A DNA stretch of 64,000 nt from Gammaproteobacteria bacterium (lineage in GTDB: Bacteria; Pseudomonadota; Gammaproteobacteria; Tenderiales; Tenderiaceae). The stretch covers positions 16,231 through 80,230 of the forward strand of contig JACQEP010000011.1 of NCBI GenBank assembly GCA_016200485.1, in the 5' to 3' direction. Position numbers and translations under genes: made by a program. The notes under the pieces were generated by a model. The model made no database searches and was not told the DNA's origin. It worked only from the letters and a program-made list of their open reading frames with translations. This document shows, in pieces, positions 25,095 to 35,180 of this stretch. Numbering within the stretch: position 1 is the stretch's first letter; each line of letters begins with the position of its first letter.

Positions 25095-26489
25095 CTAGGT
25101 GCTGGTTACGGCCATTTCGCCTCGCACCACCGAAAAACGGCTAAGTGCTTCTTTATCCAGGGCATGGTTATCGACCTTGAGATAAGCCACACCATCTTCA
25201 AGGATAACGATCGCTTCCGCCACCCCGCGCACCTGCGCCAACTGCGCCTCCAGATGACGTGCCTCGTCCTCGTTCACGGGACCCACCTTGAGCATGTGGG
25301 TGCTGAGGTAACGTGGATTACGCATGGTCGCGGCCCAAAACAGCCACAAGGCCGCCATCAGGGCACTAAAGACGAAGATCCCGCCTGCACCGATGGTGCC
25401 GTAAATCATGCCGCCAAAGGCACCGCCACAAAAGGCTCCCAGGAACTGGGAACTGCTATAAATTCCCATTGCCGTGCCCTTCTTGTCCGGGGGGGCCATC
25501 TTGGCCACCAGCGACGGCAGCGATGCCTCCAGCAGGTTAAAGGCGGTGAAGAATACGAGCAAGGCGGCGATGATCCCCCACGCCGAATGACGCAACAGAT
25601 CCAATCCCCACAGACCGAGCATCAGCAGAGTGATGCCGATCAAAAACACCTGCTTCATCCGCCGCCGTTTCTCGGCGACAATGATAAAGGGCACCATCAG
25701 GGCGATCCCACCCAACATCACGCCAAGATAGACAGCCCAGTGATATTCGGTACCGATGCCGGCTTCATCACGTAGCGAGAGCGGCACAGCGATAAAACTG
25801 GCCGTCAAAATCAGGTGCAGGACAAAAACGCCGAAATTAAGGCGCATCAACTGGCCATCACCCAGCACCTGTTTGAATTGCGCTGGCACCGGCTGTGCAT
25901 CGCGGCGGAAGCGGCTTTCGATGGGGTCTGGCACCCATAACTTGAGCAACACCATGGCCACCAGGGCCAGTACCGACGTGGTCCAGAAGATGCCTGGGAC
26001 ACCGATCCAGCCGCTCAACACCGGCCCCATGACCAACGCCACCGAAAACGACATCCCCATCGAGGCGCCCAGGATCGCCATCGCCTTGAGGCGGTGTTCC
26101 TCACGCGTCAGGTCCGCCGCCAAGGCCATCACCGCCGCCGCAATCGCGCCCCCACCCTGGATCGAACGGCCAAGAATGACTCCATAAATGGAATCGGACA
26201 GCGCCGCCACCACACTGCCAATCGCGAAAATGATCAGGCCGATGTAAATCATTGGCTTGCGTCCGAAACGGTCAGACAATAGGCCAAAGGGAATCTGAAA
26301 CACCGCTTGTGTGAGGCCGTAGATCCCAATCGCCAGGCCGATCAACATCGGCGTCGAACCACTCAAATGCTCGGCATAAATGGCAAATACCGGCAGGATC
26401 ATGAACAGGCCGAGCATCCGAGTGCTGAAAATCCCGGCCAAAGATACCGCTGCCCGCTTTTCTTGCGGACTCATACCATCTTGTTTCAC
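25095..26489 (-). CDS. yajR: YajR-type MFS transporter
   Basis: 464 residues: twelve membrane helices with the MFS motif A (GLLSDRFGRKPMI) and a C-terminal soluble extension (~residues 395-464, AQVRGVAEAIVILEDGVAYLKVD) that matches the ferredoxin-like YAM domain of E. coli YajR. A drug/proton antiporter role is inferred from the family; the substrate is unknown. The annotated start is GTG 26489; ATG 26474 is an alternative. Divergent from uvrA. Confidence 0.85.
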   Translation of the reverse strand: MKQDGMSPQEKRAAVSLAGIFSTRMLGLFMILPVFAIYAEHLSGSTPMLIGLAIGIYGLTQAVFQIPFGLLSDRFGRKPMIYIGLIIFAIGSVVAALSDSIYGVILGRSIQGGGAIAAAVMALAADLTREEHRLKAMAILGASMGMSFSVALVMGPVLSGWIGVPGIFWTTSVLALVAMVLLKLWVPDPIESRFRRDAQPVPAQFKQVLGDGQLMRLNFGVFVLHLILTASFIAVPLSLRDEAGIGTEYHWAVYLGVMLGGIALMVPFIIVAEKRRRMKQVFLIGITLLMLGLWGLDLLRHSAWGIIAALLVFFTAFNLLEASLPSLVAKMAPPDKKGTAMGIYSSSQFLGAFCGGAFGGMIYGTIGAGGIFVFSALMAALWLFWAATMRNPRYLSTHMLKVGPVNEDEARHLEAQLAQVRGVAEAIVILEDGVAYLKVDNHALDKEALSRFSVVRGEMAVTST

Positions 26490-26563
26490 GGAGAGTTTCT
26501 CTTTTGCGTCGTGGTGCGAAAACGTCGTATATTATCAGGTTCGATCAGTGACGGAAATGCAGC

Positions 26564-29428
26564 ATGAAATATATCCACATTCGCGGCGCACGCACCCACA
26601 ACCTCAAAAACATCGACCTCGATCTGCCGCGCGACAAACTTATAGTTATCACGGGATTATCCGGCTCCGGCAAATCCTCGCTCGCGTTCGACACCATTTA
26701 TGCCGAAGGCCAACGGCGCTATGTCGAATCGCTGAGCAGTTATGCACGCCAATTTTTAGCAATCATGGAAAAACCCGATGTCGATCACATCGAAGGTTTG
26801 TCGCCCGCGATTTCCATCGAGCAAAAATCCACGTCGCACAATCCGCGCTCGACCGTCGGCACCGTCACCGAGATTTACGATTATCTGCGTCTGTTGTTCG
26901 CGCGCGCGGGTGAACCGCGCTGCCCGGACCATGATGTTGTGCTTGAAGCGCAGACGGTCAGCCAAATGGTCGATCAAGTGATGGCACTGGCGGAAGACAC
27001 GCGCCTGATGCTGCTGGCGCCAGTGATCGACGATCGCAAGGGCGAACACGTACAGGTCCTGGAACAATTGCGCAGCCAGGGTTTTGTCCGCGCCCGCGTC
27101 GATGGCAAAGTGATCGAGCTGGATCAATTACCGAAGCTCGATCTGCGGCAGAAACATACCATCGAGGCCGTCGTCGATCGCTTCAAGGTGCGTGAGGATA
27201 TCAAGGCTCGACTGTCCGAATCGTTTGAAACTGCGTTGCGTCTGTCCGATGGCTTGGCGCGCATCGCCTTCATGGATGATGAAACAAAATCGGAATTGGT
27301 ATTTTCGGCCAAGTTTGCCTGCCCGCATTGCGGCTACAGTTTGGCTGAACTTGAACCACGTTTGTTCTCATTTAACAATCCCGCAGGTGCCTGCCCAACC
27401 TGCGATGGTTTGGGCATGAAGCAGTTTTTCGATCCGGCGCGCGTCGTTCATCATCCCGAGTTAAGCTTGGCGGCGGGTGCAATTCGCGGCTGGGACCGCC
27501 GTAACGCCTATTATTTTCAGTTGCTCACCTCACTGGCAGATCATTATGGTTTCGATGTCGACACGCCATTTGAACAACTCACCGACGAAGCACGTGGCGT
27601 ACTGCTTCAAGGCACCGGTGACGAACTGATCGAATTTACCTTCTTCAACGAGCGCGGCAGCGCACAACATCAACATCGCCCCTTCGAGGGCGTCATCCCC
27701 AACATGGAGCGGCGTTACCGCGAGACCGATTCCAATGCCGTACGTGAGGATCTGGCTAAATATTTAAGCACCCACAAATGTCCAGACTGCAAAGGCACAC
27801 GTCTGCGCCGCGAGGCACGCAATGTCTTTGTCGCCGGCATTACGCTGCCGGAAGCCACTTCCATGGCCGTAGGGCGTGCGCATGACTTCTTCACCCATTT
27901 AACGCTACCGGGTCATCGTGGCGAGATTGCGTCAAAAATTGTTAAAGAAGTCGGCGCCCGTTTGCAATTTCTGGTCAACGTCGGTCTTGATTATCTGAGC
28001 CTTGACCGCAGCGCCGATACGCTTTCCGGCGGCGAGGCGCAACGTATCCGTCTGGCCAGCCAGATCGGCGCCGGTTTGGTAGGCGTGATGTATGTGCTTG
28101 ATGAACCGTCGATTGGTCTGCATCAACGCGACAATGAACGCCTGATCAAAACGCTGACCTATTTGCGTGATCTCGGCAACACCGTAATCGTGGTCGAACA
28201 TGACGAAGAAGCGATCCGCAGCGCCGATCACATCGTCGACATCGGCCCCGGCGCCGGTGTACATGGCGGCCAAGTGATCGCTCAAGGCACATTGCAACAA
28301 ATACTCGGCTCGCCTGAATCAGTCACCGGCCAATATCTCTCCGGCAAACGCGCAATCCAAGTTCCCGAGAAACGGGTGGCCATGGACCCAACGCGCATGT
28401 TGAGCATTCGCGGCGCCAGCGGCAACAATCTCAAGGGCGTAAACGTCGATATTCCGATGGGCCTGATGACCTGCGTTACCGGCGTCTCCGGTTCCGGCAA
28501 ATCGACACTCATCAATGACACGCTGTATCGCCATGCCGCCTTGTTGATCAACGGTGCGGGCGAAGATCCGGCACCATGTGCCGAGATCATCGGCCTCGAT
28601 CAATTCGACAAAGTCGTCGACATCGATCAAAGCCCCATCGGCCGCACACCGCGTTCCAATCCGGCTACCTATACCGGCCTGTTCACCCCAATTCGTGATC
28701 TGTTTTCCGGCACGGCAGAGGCACGGTCACGCGGCTATGGTCCTGGACGTTTCAGTTTCAACGTCAAGGGCGGCCGCTGCGAGGCGTGCCAGGGCGACGG
28801 CGTGATCAAGGTCGAAATGCACTTCCTGCCCGATATCTATGTGCCGTGCGATGTTTGCAAAGGCCAACGTTACGACCGTGAAACCCTGGAAGTACGCTAC
28901 AAGGGCAAGAACATCTACGAAGTGCTGAAAATGACCGTCGAAGACGCACTAGAGTTCTTCAGCGCCGTACCGATGATCAAACGCAAGCTGCAAACATTAA
29001 TGGATGTCGGCCTGTCGTATATCACCCTCGGTCAAAATGCGACCACGCTCTCTGGCGGTGAAGCGCAACGGGTGAAGTTATCGCGTGAATTATCAAAACG
29101 CGATACCGGCAACACGATTTATATTCTCGACGAACCGACTACCGGCCTCCACTTCCATGACATCGAACAACTGCTCGGCGTGCTGCTGCAATTGCGCGAC
29201 CATGGCAACACCATTGTCATCATCGAACATAATCTTGATGTCATAAAAACTGCCGACTGGCTGATTGATATCGGCCCCGAGGGTGGCGATAAAGGTGGCG
29301 AAATACTGTGTGTCGGCACGCCGGAAGAGATTGCTACCAATGAAAATTCACATACCGGCCGTTTTCTGAAACCATTGCTTGCGATGCAAAAACCCAACGC
29401 GGAAGTGCGGAGAAGATCTAGAATTTAG
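26564..29428 (+). CDS. uvrA: UvrABC system protein A
   Basis: 954 residues. Two ABC ATPase modules, each split by insertions: first Walker [14 protein letters not shown] near residue 31, zinc site CPHC...CPTC (~253-280), signature [14 protein letters not shown]; second Walker [14 protein letters not shown], zinc site CEAC...CDVC (~738-766), signature [15 protein letters not shown]. Recognises bulky DNA lesions and loads UvrB in nucleotide excision repair. Followed by a family-B repeat and then the convergent iron operon. Confidence 0.98.
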   Translation: MKYIHIRGARTHNLKNIDLDLPRDKLIVITGLSGSGKSSLAFDTIYAEGQRRYVESLSSYARQFLAIMEKPDVDHIEGLSPAISIEQKSTSHNPRSTVGTVTEIYDYLRLLFARAGEPRCPDHDVVLEAQTVSQMVDQVMALAEDTRLMLLAPVIDDRKGEHVQVLEQLRSQGFVRARVDGKVIELDQLPKLDLRQKHTIEAVVDRFKVREDIKARLSESFETALRLSDGLARIAFMDDETKSELVFSAKFACPHCGYSLAELEPRLFSFNNPAGACPTCDGLGMKQFFDPARVVHHPELSLAAGAIRGWDRRNAYYFQLLTSLADHYGFDVDTPFEQLTDEARGVLLQGTGDELIEFTFFNERGSAQHQHRPFEGVIPNMERRYRETDSNAVREDLAKYLSTHKCPDCKGTRLRREARNVFVAGITLPEATSMAVGRAHDFFTHLTLPGHRGEIASKIVKEVGARLQFLVNVGLDYLSLDRSADTLSGGEAQRIRLASQIGAGLVGVMYVLDEPSIGLHQRDNERLIKTLTYLRDLGNTVIVVEHDEEAIRSADHIVDIGPGAGVHGGQVIAQGTLQQILGSPESVTGQYLSGKRAIQVPEKRVAMDPTRMLSIRGASGNNLKGVNVDIPMGLMTCVTGVSGSGKSTLINDTLYRHAALLINGAGEDPAPCAEIIGLDQFDKVVDIDQSPIGRTPRSNPATYTGLFTPIRDLFSGTAEARSRGYGPGRFSFNVKGGRCEACQGDGVIKVEMHFLPDIYVPCDVCKGQRYDRETLEVRYKGKNIYEVLKMTVEDALEFFSAVPMIKRKLQTLMDVGLSYITLGQNATTLSGGEAQRVKLSRELSKRDTGNTIYILDEPTTGLHFHDIEQLLGVLLQLRDHGNTIVIIEHNLDVIKTADWLIDIGPEGGDKGGEILCVGTPEEIATNENSHTGRFLKPLLAMQKPNAEVRRRSRI

Positions 29429-29443
29429 CCGCTTGTTGAAACA

Positions 29444-29480
29444 CTCCCTCTCCCCAACCCTCCCGCAAGCGGGGAGGGGG
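29444..29480. repeat. family B repeat, single unit
   Basis: CTCCCTCTCCCCAACC then CCCGCAAGCGGGGAGGGGG: one unit of the GGGAGGG/CCCTCCC element. It lies between the convergent uvrA and exbD ends and may serve as terminator hairpin. Confidence 0.7.
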
Positions 29481-29565
29481 ATACGCACAGATCGACCTTA
29501 AAACTTCTTCAGACTGGATCAATAGCGCTTAGCGTCTTTGCGTTGGATTTTCGCTTCGGTAGTAA

Positions 29566-29979
29566 TTACCTTCCCGGCTCCGTCACAAATCCCAACTTCA
29601 AAATCCCCGCCCGCTGCGCGGCGGCCATGACCTGAATCACATGTTCGTAATCGACCTTGCGGTCGCCGCGAATGTGAATCTCCGGCTGCGGTTGCTGGCG
29701 GGCGGCTTGGGTGAGTCGGGTTTGCAAAGCCGCATCGTCGAGCAATGTGTCGTTCCAGTGGATGGCGCCGTCGGCGGTCACTGACATCATCACCGTCTCC
29801 GGTTTGATTTCATTGGGACGATTATCAGCACGCGGCAGATCCAGCTTCACCGAATGCGTCAGCACCGGCACGGTGACGATGAAAACAATCAGCAACACCA
29901 GCATCACATCCACCAGCGGTGTCATGTTGATCTCGCTCATTACCTCATCACCATCGGCCAAGTCGTTACCAAATGCCAT
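29566..29979 (-). CDS. exbD: ExbD/TolR biopolymer transport protein
   Basis: 137 residues: short cytoplasmic N-terminus, one membrane helix with the proton-relay Asp (MTPLVDVMLVLLIVF), and a periplasmic domain ending in the ExbD-type strand-helix (EIHIRGDRKVDYEHVIQVMAAAQ). With ExbB it converts the proton gradient to energise TonB. One base separates it from exbB; both belong to the iron operon. Confidence 0.94.
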   Translation of the reverse strand: MAFGNDLADGDEVMSEINMTPLVDVMLVLLIVFIVTVPVLTHSVKLDLPRADNRPNEIKPETVMMSVTADGAIHWNDTLLDDAALQTRLTQAARQQPQPEIHIRGDRKVDYEHVIQVMAAAQRAGILKLGFVTEPGR

Positions 29980-29980
29980 C

Positions 29981-30718
29981 TCAGCGCCCTCCCACCAACG
30001 CGGCCACGACCACCTTGGCCGTGGACGAATTTGAACTGCGCGTCAGCGGCGCGCCGGTGATGAAATAGGCGTGCAGTTGATGGGCAAAGCGATTGAGGCG
30101 ACCGAGTACCGTTTTATTACCGCGGATAAGTGCGTTGTAGCCCAGCACGGCGGGAATCGCCACGGCAAGACCGAGCGCGGTCATGATCAGGGCCTCACCC
30201 ACAGGTCCGGCAACTTCGCCGATGCTGGCCTGACCGGCGGCGCCGATCCCAACCAGCGCGTGATAAATACCCCACACCGTACCGAACAGACCGACGAAGG
30301 GCGCGGTCGAACCGACCGAGGCGAGTAGCGACAGCCCGCTCTGCATCCGTTCCGTGGATTCGTCGATGGCGCCGCGCAGACAGGCGGTCAGCCAGTCGGC
30401 CAGACTCAACTGCCCATGAAGATCCGAGCGATTGTTGGCATGGTGATCCACTGCTGCCTTGCCCTCTTCGGCTAGATGGCGAAAGGGATTATGATGACGG
30501 TGGCCATTCAGGATGTGCAGCCCTTCGCCGAAACTCTGCGCATGCCAGAAATCTGCAGTCGCGTGAGCATAACGGCGCAGCTTCATCAGCCGCCAGACGC
30601 GGCTGACGATGACATACCAAGTGGCGATGGACATTATCAGCAGCAAAATGGCAATGCTCTTGATGACGAAATCGCCTTGCGCCCAGAGGGCGGCCAGTCC
30701 GTACGGGTAATCTGTCAT
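29981..30718 (-). CDS. exbB: ExbB/TolQ-family proton channel subunit
   Basis: 245 residues with three membrane helices. The MotA/TolQ/ExbB signature lies in the C-terminal half (LASVGSTAPFVGLFGTVWGIYHAL and EALIMTALGLAVAIPAVLGYN). Context (tonB upstream, exbD downstream, TonB receptor in the operon) favours ExbB over TolQ. Separated from tonB by a 124-bp gap containing an inverted repeat. Confidence 0.93.
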   Translation of the reverse strand: MTDYPYGLAALWAQGDFVIKSIAILLLIMSIATWYVIVSRVWRLMKLRRYAHATADFWHAQSFGEGLHILNGHRHHNPFRHLAEEGKAAVDHHANNRSDLHGQLSLADWLTACLRGAIDESTERMQSGLSLLASVGSTAPFVGLFGTVWGIYHALVGIGAAGQASIGEVAGPVGEALIMTALGLAVAIPAVLGYNALIRGNKTVLGRLNRFAHQLHAYFITGAPLTRSSNSSTAKVVVAALVGGR

Positions 30719-30745
30719 TTTTTGTCTCCTTTGAAATTAACAATA

Positions 30746-30831
30746 TTCACCACAGAGGCACAGAGTACGCAGAAGTGAGAGGTGCGCGCCATAACCATTA
30801 CACATTTTCTTCTCTGTGCCTCTGTGGTGAA
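30746..30831. repeat. inverted repeat family C (CACAGAGGCACAGAG)
   Basis: The arms TTCACCACAGAGGCACAGAG (30746-30765) and its exact inverse (30812-30831) bracket ~46 bases. A related element is at 51174-51329. It is a MITE-like dispersed repeat lying between tonB and exbB, where it would appear as a long hairpin in the operon transcript. Confidence 0.82.
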
Positions 30832-30842
30832 CAGCCATAAAA

Positions 30843-31502
30843 TCAGTGACCCAGCGCGAAAACGATGGGTTGCACATACCAGTAAGCGATCGCTGTATTA
30901 CCACGCCGGGCCGGCACGTAGCGCCAGCGTTGCACTGCTTCGCGTGCGGCAGCATCGAGACGTGGAAAGCCGCTGGAAACTTTGAGCCTGATCCCGCCCA
31001 CCGTGCCATCGGCGAGAATGTAGACATCGAACAACACTTGCCCCTGCTCGCCCAATCGCCGCGACAGCGGTGGGTAAACGGGTGCTGGATTATTGAGATG
31101 AGCCGCATCCACCCGCGGTGGAATTACCGGTACGGGTGCAATCTCAGCTTCCGCCGCTGCGGGCGCTGTAGCCGTCACTGGTGTTTCTGTTTTCGATTCA
31201 GTTGCTAATGATGGTTCAGGCTCGACCGGCGGCACGCTGATACTGTGCTCAGTCGGCAGCGCTTCGATTGGCGACATGGGCGATAACAGCGGACGTGATG
31301 ACACTGTGTTAGGCCGGGGCGGCTGTGCGACAGGCGGCGCCACCAGTATTCCGCTCATGGTTGGCAACACCAGCGACAACCCGGGTTGCATGGCGTGGTT
31401 ATTTAGCCACGCAATCAACATCAGGTGCGCGACGATCACCAGCATTAACGGCACGATCCGGTCGCTGCCATGTGCTTGCCAGATGGGATAAATACGCGTC
31501 AT
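30843..31502 (-). CDS. tonB: TonB energy-transducing protein
   Basis: 219 residues: an N-terminal membrane anchor (~17-35), a Pro/Glu/Ala-rich periplasm-spanning linker, and the TonB C-terminal domain (YPPLSRRLGEQGQVLFDVYI...AAREAVQRWRYVPAR). It passes energy from ExbBD to outer-membrane receptors. The start abuts the PKHD hydroxylase stop by one base. Confidence 0.94.
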   Translation of the reverse strand: MTRIYPIWQAHGSDRIVPLMLVIVAHLMLIAWLNNHAMQPGLSLVLPTMSGILVAPPVAQPPRPNTVSSRPLLSPMSPIEALPTEHSISVPPVEPEPSLATESKTETPVTATAPAAAEAEIAPVPVIPPRVDAAHLNNPAPVYPPLSRRLGEQGQVLFDVYILADGTVGGIRLKVSSGFPRLDAAAREAVQRWRYVPARRGNTAIAYWYVQPIVFALGH

Positions 31503-31503
31503 A

Positions 31504-32187
31504 TCAGATCTCGGCCCACTTCCGTAGCAGATTGTGATAGGTGCCAGTCAGCCGGATGACGGGGTCAGTGTCGCCGTGCGCATGACGCAATTGCAGCAGC
31601 GCCATGTCCATTTCATAAAGCAGACGGCGCTGACCGGTATCGCGCACCATGCTCTGCATCCACATAAAACAAGCAACGCGGTGGCCGTGCGTCACCGGCA
31701 TCACCTGGTGAATGGAGGTCGACGGATACACCACCATGCTACCCGCCTTGAGCTTGATGCGTTGACTGCCATACATATCCTCGATCACTAATTCACCGCC
31801 GTCGTAATTCTCGGGCTCGGCCAAGAACAATGTGGCAGAGACATCGGTGCGCATGTAACCGCTACCATCGGGCAGTGGCCGCATGGCATTGTCGACATGA
31901 TTGCCGAAGAAGTTGGTGTCGCCGCCGTAGCGGTTAAACAGCGGTGGAAAGATCCGCTTCGGCAGCGCCGCCGTGAAAAACAGTGCATTGCGATTGAGTG
32001 CGCCCAGCACCGTGCGACGCAGTACCGGCAGATGTTCGGCATTCTCCGGTAGCTGCTGATTGTTTTTCACCTGGGCCGATTGTGTCCCGGCGGTGATCTC
32101 GCCATGGGCCCAGTGTGAACGCGCCAGCAACTCCTGCATAGTAGCCAATTCGCGCGCTGTCAGTACGTCGTCAATGGTGATGAGCAT
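31504..32187 (-). CDS. PKHD-type Fe(II)/2-oxoglutarate hydroxylase (PiuC/YbiX-like)
   Basis: 227 residues. The iron ligands are seen as HVD in [11 protein letters not shown] and the later His in [22 protein letters not shown], with the Arg that binds 2-oxoglutarate. PiuC/YbiX proteins are Fur-regulated partners of catecholate siderophore receptors. It sits between the receptor and tonB in this iron operon. AAGGAAG precedes the ATG. Confidence 0.92.
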   Translation of the reverse strand: MLITIDDVLTARELATMQELLARSHWAHGEITAGTQSAQVKNNQQLPENAEHLPVLRRTVLGALNRNALFFTAALPKRIFPPLFNRYGGDTNFFGNHVDNAMRPLPDGSGYMRTDVSATLFLAEPENYDGGELVIEDMYGSQRIKLKAGSMVVYPSTSIHQVMPVTHGHRVACFMWMQSMVRDTGQRRLLYEMDMALLQLRHAHGDTDPVIRLTGTYHNLLRKWAEI

Positions 32188-32218
32188 GATTTTCTTCCTT
32201 TATTGAAAAAAGCTTTTA

Positions 32219-32336
32219 GTTCCTTCTCCCTCAGGGAGAAGGTTAGGATGAGGGGAGATAGTCAAGCAGTAATGTGTTATCCATCCCTCACCCCAGCCCT
32301 CTCCCTCAGGGAGAGGGAGAACTTGTTTCAGCAACA
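32219..32336. repeat. composite inverted repeat, family B (second full copy)
   Basis: The left unit TCCTTCTCCCTCAGGGAGAAGG with a trailing GATGAGGG and the right inverted unit CCCTCACCCCAGCC with CCTCTCCCTCAGGGAGAGGG repeat the arrangement at 20269-20370. It occupies the gap between the siderophore receptor and the hydroxylase. Confidence 0.82.
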
Positions 32337-32337
32337 C

Positions 32338-34563
32338 CTAGAACTTATATTCACCGGACAGAATCAGCCTGCGCCCCTGGCCGGGCACTGCGAAACCACC
32401 GTTGTCGTACAAGGCGTCGTAGTAAACTTTGTCGAACAGATTTTGCACGTTCAATGTCAGCGTATACAGGCGCTGTTCATAACTCAGCATCGCATCCCAA
32501 CGCACATACGCTGGTGCAGTGTTGGGATGGAACGCCGTGTCACCCGGCAGTGTCGGTATCGCCCCTGCGCCGCTCGGGTTAAAACCGTAGCGTTCGCCTT
32601 TCGCCTCGGCACCGCCACCGGCCTTCCAGCTGTTACCGAGCGTGTACGTCGTCCACACGTTGGCAGTGTAAGGCGGCGTGTTGCGCGCGCGTTGCCCCTG
32701 GTAACCGGCGTTGGCGACAGTGATCACGCCGGTAGTGGCGTTAACATTCTCAGCCACTTCCAGAATCTTCGCGTCCATCAGCGCCAAGCCGGCGAAGATT
32801 TCCCAGGCATCGGTGATGCGCCCGGCGACTTCGAACTCCAAACCGTTGGTACGGCGTTTCTTGGTCAGGATCGACGCCGTGGATTCGAGATCGGTATTAC
32901 GTTCCCATTCCTTCTCGGCACGATAAAGCGCAGCGCGCAACGCCAAATCACCGTCGAGGAGCAACCACTTGGCGCCCAGCTCCAGCACCTGGCTGCGTTC
33001 CGGCGGCATCGGCGTCACGGTAAGCTGATAGAGATCCGCTGTCGGGCTGAAGGAGTCGCTCATGCTCAGGTAATAATGGGTTTCATCCACGGGATGGAAG
33101 GACAGCGCGGCACGCGTGCTCCACTCATCGTATTTCAGACGGGGCGAGGTGGCGCTGGAATAATCCGCATCCAGTTCGTCGCGACGTGCGCCCAGCGTGG
33201 CCTTCCACCTGGGAATGAACTCGACGGTATCTTGCGCATACACGGCATAGGAAACCGAATCGAACTCGACCGGCGTGCCCGTCGTGTTGGCCTGATACGG
33301 CAGATAGAACGGCGGATTGACGACGGTGGTACCCCCCACGTTCTGCAAACTGTGACGGAAGCTGTCTTCCTTGAAATATTCCGCGCCCACCAGGAATTCG
33401 TGCTTCATGCCCATCGCCTCGAAGGCGTTGTTGAAATCCGTCTGCAGGGTCAGGGTCTCGTAATCCATGGTCCGTGTCGGGCCGCCATTCGGAATACCAC
33501 CGCCACCCAGCACGATCCCTTCCGCATTCGGCGCCTGAGTCAGGTTCGGCGTTCTCGCCCAATAGCTGCGTTCGTAATCGGCACTGCGCAATTGCGTGCG
33601 CCACGAACTACTCGGCGAGAAGTAATGGGTATATGTTGCAGTCGTGATGTTAGTCTCGCTCTCATCGAAATTGCGATCGGTGCCCCAGTAAGTGCTGGCG
33701 GGGAAATTGGTGCCCGGCTGGCGCGTGGCTGGATCGAAGCTGATACCGTAATCCGGTTTGTCATCGGTCTGCGTCAGGATGTGGCTCAGAATGAATTCAT
33801 CGCTGGTGCCAAGGCCGAAACCGATGCTGGGTGCGATGCCATCGCGATGAAGTTCCGGCTCATTGCCATTGGCCGGATTGGAGCGCCAGCTGCCCTCGTC
33901 ACGCGTCATCACATTCAGCCGCAGCGCCGTGGTGTCGCCAAGGCGCTGGTTGAAGTCACCGGTCAGTTGCCGGTAATCGTCAGTGCCGAGGCTGGCGCTA
34001 ATCTTGTTGCGGTCGGCGAGGAATGGCGTCTTGCTCACCTGATTGATGACACCGCCGGCCTGGCCGCGGCCAAACAGCATCGCCGCCGAACCGCGCAACA
34101 CATCGACCTGTTCCAGATTGAATACTTCACGGTTGTATTGGGCGGTATCGCGGATGCCATCGAGATACATGTCACCGAAGGTGTAGAAACCGCGCAGCAT
34201 CATGTTGTCGCCCGAGCGACCGCCTTCAGCCGCGTTAAAAGTGAGACCCGAGACATTGCGCAACGCCTCGCGCAGCGAACTGGCCTTCTGCTCATCCACC
34301 AGCGTACGCGTCACCGTGGTGACGGCTTGCGGCACATCGTGCGGGTCCTGCAGGGTCTTGCCCACCCGCGTGGTGGTGGCGCGCAAGCCGTCCCGCGGAA
34401 TCTCGGCGTCGGCATTCACCGTGACCGTGGGCAAGGCCGGCTCATCGGCGGGTTGTTCCTCAGCCATAGCGCCGAAGGACAATCCGGCCATCATGGCCGC
34501 CAAAGGCAACAGTCGAGCAGGTGGCTGGGATGAAAATTGTTTGGTGTTTCTGGCGTGCATCAT
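32338..34563 (-). CDS. TonB-dependent siderophore receptor (catecholate type)
   Basis: 741 residues from the ATG at 34563, chosen because GGAG sits six bases upstream; an ATG at 34575 is in frame. Signal peptide ending AMA|EEQ; TonB-box region; plug domain (TRTLVDEQKASSLREALRNVSGLTFNAAEGG in the normal place, with the RGF motif); a 22-strand barrel closing with LILSGEYKF, C-terminal Phe. It resembles Fiu/PiuA-type receptors, which agrees with the PiuC-like gene downstream. Transports ferric siderophores across the outer membrane. Confidence 0.93.
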   Translation of the reverse strand: MMHARNTKQFSSQPPARLLPLAAMMAGLSFGAMAEEQPADEPALPTVTVNADAEIPRDGLRATTTRVGKTLQDPHDVPQAVTTVTRTLVDEQKASSLREALRNVSGLTFNAAEGGRSGDNMMLRGFYTFGDMYLDGIRDTAQYNREVFNLEQVDVLRGSAAMLFGRGQAGGVINQVSKTPFLADRNKISASLGTDDYRQLTGDFNQRLGDTTALRLNVMTRDEGSWRSNPANGNEPELHRDGIAPSIGFGLGTSDEFILSHILTQTDDKPDYGISFDPATRQPGTNFPASTYWGTDRNFDESETNITTATYTHYFSPSSSWRTQLRSADYERSYWARTPNLTQAPNAEGIVLGGGGIPNGGPTRTMDYETLTLQTDFNNAFEAMGMKHEFLVGAEYFKEDSFRHSLQNVGGTTVVNPPFYLPYQANTTGTPVEFDSVSYAVYAQDTVEFIPRWKATLGARRDELDADYSSATSPRLKYDEWSTRAALSFHPVDETHYYLSMSDSFSPTADLYQLTVTPMPPERSQVLELGAKWLLLDGDLALRAALYRAEKEWERNTDLESTASILTKKRRTNGLEFEVAGRITDAWEIFAGLALMDAKILEVAENVNATTGVITVANAGYQGQRARNTPPYTANVWTTYTLGNSWKAGGGAEAKGERYGFNPSGAGAIPTLPGDTAFHPNTAPAYVRWDAMLSYEQRLYTLTLNVQNLFDKVYYDALYDNGGFAVPGQGRRLILSGEYKF

Positions 34564-34649
34564 TGCAGTCTCCATGTCGGAAAAATCAAATAAACATGGC
34601 TGGCTGCCTAGGGCGCACGCCCGAGGTGGCTGGCTCTTGAATGAAAATA

Positions 34650-34823
34650 TTACTTGGTCAAAATCAGCTTGTTTTCCTTGGTCTGGCGCAAATTATATGT
34701 CTGTCCAGCGTGCAGGATCAGCACTTGGCCGCCACCGCGCAACAGCTCGCGGCTTTCAATCACTGGCAGCTGGGAAGACTTCATCTCCACCACTTTGATC
34801 GTTGGAACGGGTTGGGAATGCAT
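34650..34823 (-). CDS. hemP: HemP/HmuP-like hemin-uptake small protein
   Basis: 57 residues, too short for many gene callers. The C-terminal half is diagnostic: IESRELLRGGGQVLILHAGQ then YNLRQTKENKLILTK, matching the HemP family motif (SR-LF-G...I-H-G--Y-LR-T---KLILTK). HemP is a small protein or regulator encoded ahead of haem/siderophore receptor genes. Here it lies 87 bp upstream of the siderophore receptor in the same direction, downstream of a Fur-type promoter. Weak ribosome site (TAAGG). Confidence 0.85.
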   Translation of the reverse strand: MHSQPVPTIKVVEMKSSQLPVIESRELLRGGGQVLILHAGQTYNLRQTKENKLILTK

Positions 34824-34834
34824 AGGGTTATGCC

Positions 34835-35020
34835 TTACAGCAGCACGGGCCAGAAATCCAGGCCACCATGCTCAGGTATCATCAGCCCGCTGGGGATGTA
34901 GTTCCAGGTGACTTTTTCAGTGGCTATCCGGTATTCGCTCACCGCAGCAGTAGCATGATTGGCAAACCACATCGGGGCAAGGGCCGCCAGTCCTACCCAT
35001 AAAACATTACGAAATTTCAC
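34835..35020 (-). pseudogene. short secreted ORF, possible multicopper-oxidase N-terminal remnant
   Basis: 61 residues: a clear signal peptide (VLWVGLAALAPMWFANHATAA) then SEYRIATEKVTWNYIPSG, which resembles the first strand of ceruloplasmin-like multicopper oxidases (consensus YWIAAEEVTWDYAPSG). The frame stops after LDFWPVLL and no copper-binding motifs follow. It could be a degraded gene or a genuine short secreted peptide. It is first in line behind the Fur-type promoter. Confidence 0.45.
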
Positions 35021-35056
35021 GAACGCACTCCTAATCGTTACTACCTACGCCTTATT

Positions 35057-35093
35057 GCTAATGATAATACTTCTCATTTAGATTTGTTGTCAA
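35057..35093 (-). promoter_or_regulatory. sigma-70 promoter with overlapping Fur box
   Basis: On the - strand: -35 TTGACA (35088-35093), an 18-base spacer and -10 TATTAT (35064-35069). A 19-bp Fur-box match (GCTAATGATAATACTTCTC, + strand 35057-35075) covers the -10; it agrees with GATAATGATAATCATTATC at 15 of 19 positions. It would repress the hemP-receptor-PKHD-tonB-exbBD operon when iron is ample. Confidence 0.8.
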
Positions 35094-35180
35094 GCTTTTT
35101 ACAAGACAATGCATGGGTAACACCTAACGACAGGTAGAATATGGGCACCTCAACAGACCCAGGATTTCACGAGTCCACTC

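Noticed and set aside
32203..34533. A 776-residue open frame on the + strand
   Set aside because: It lies wholly antisense to the TonB-dependent receptor, has no ribosome site and encodes low-complexity Arg/His-rich protein; the - strand gene has full family motifs.
34641..34911. Two + strand frames over the hemP region
   Set aside because: Antisense to hemP, whose C-terminal motif is diagnostic; the + strand frames show none.
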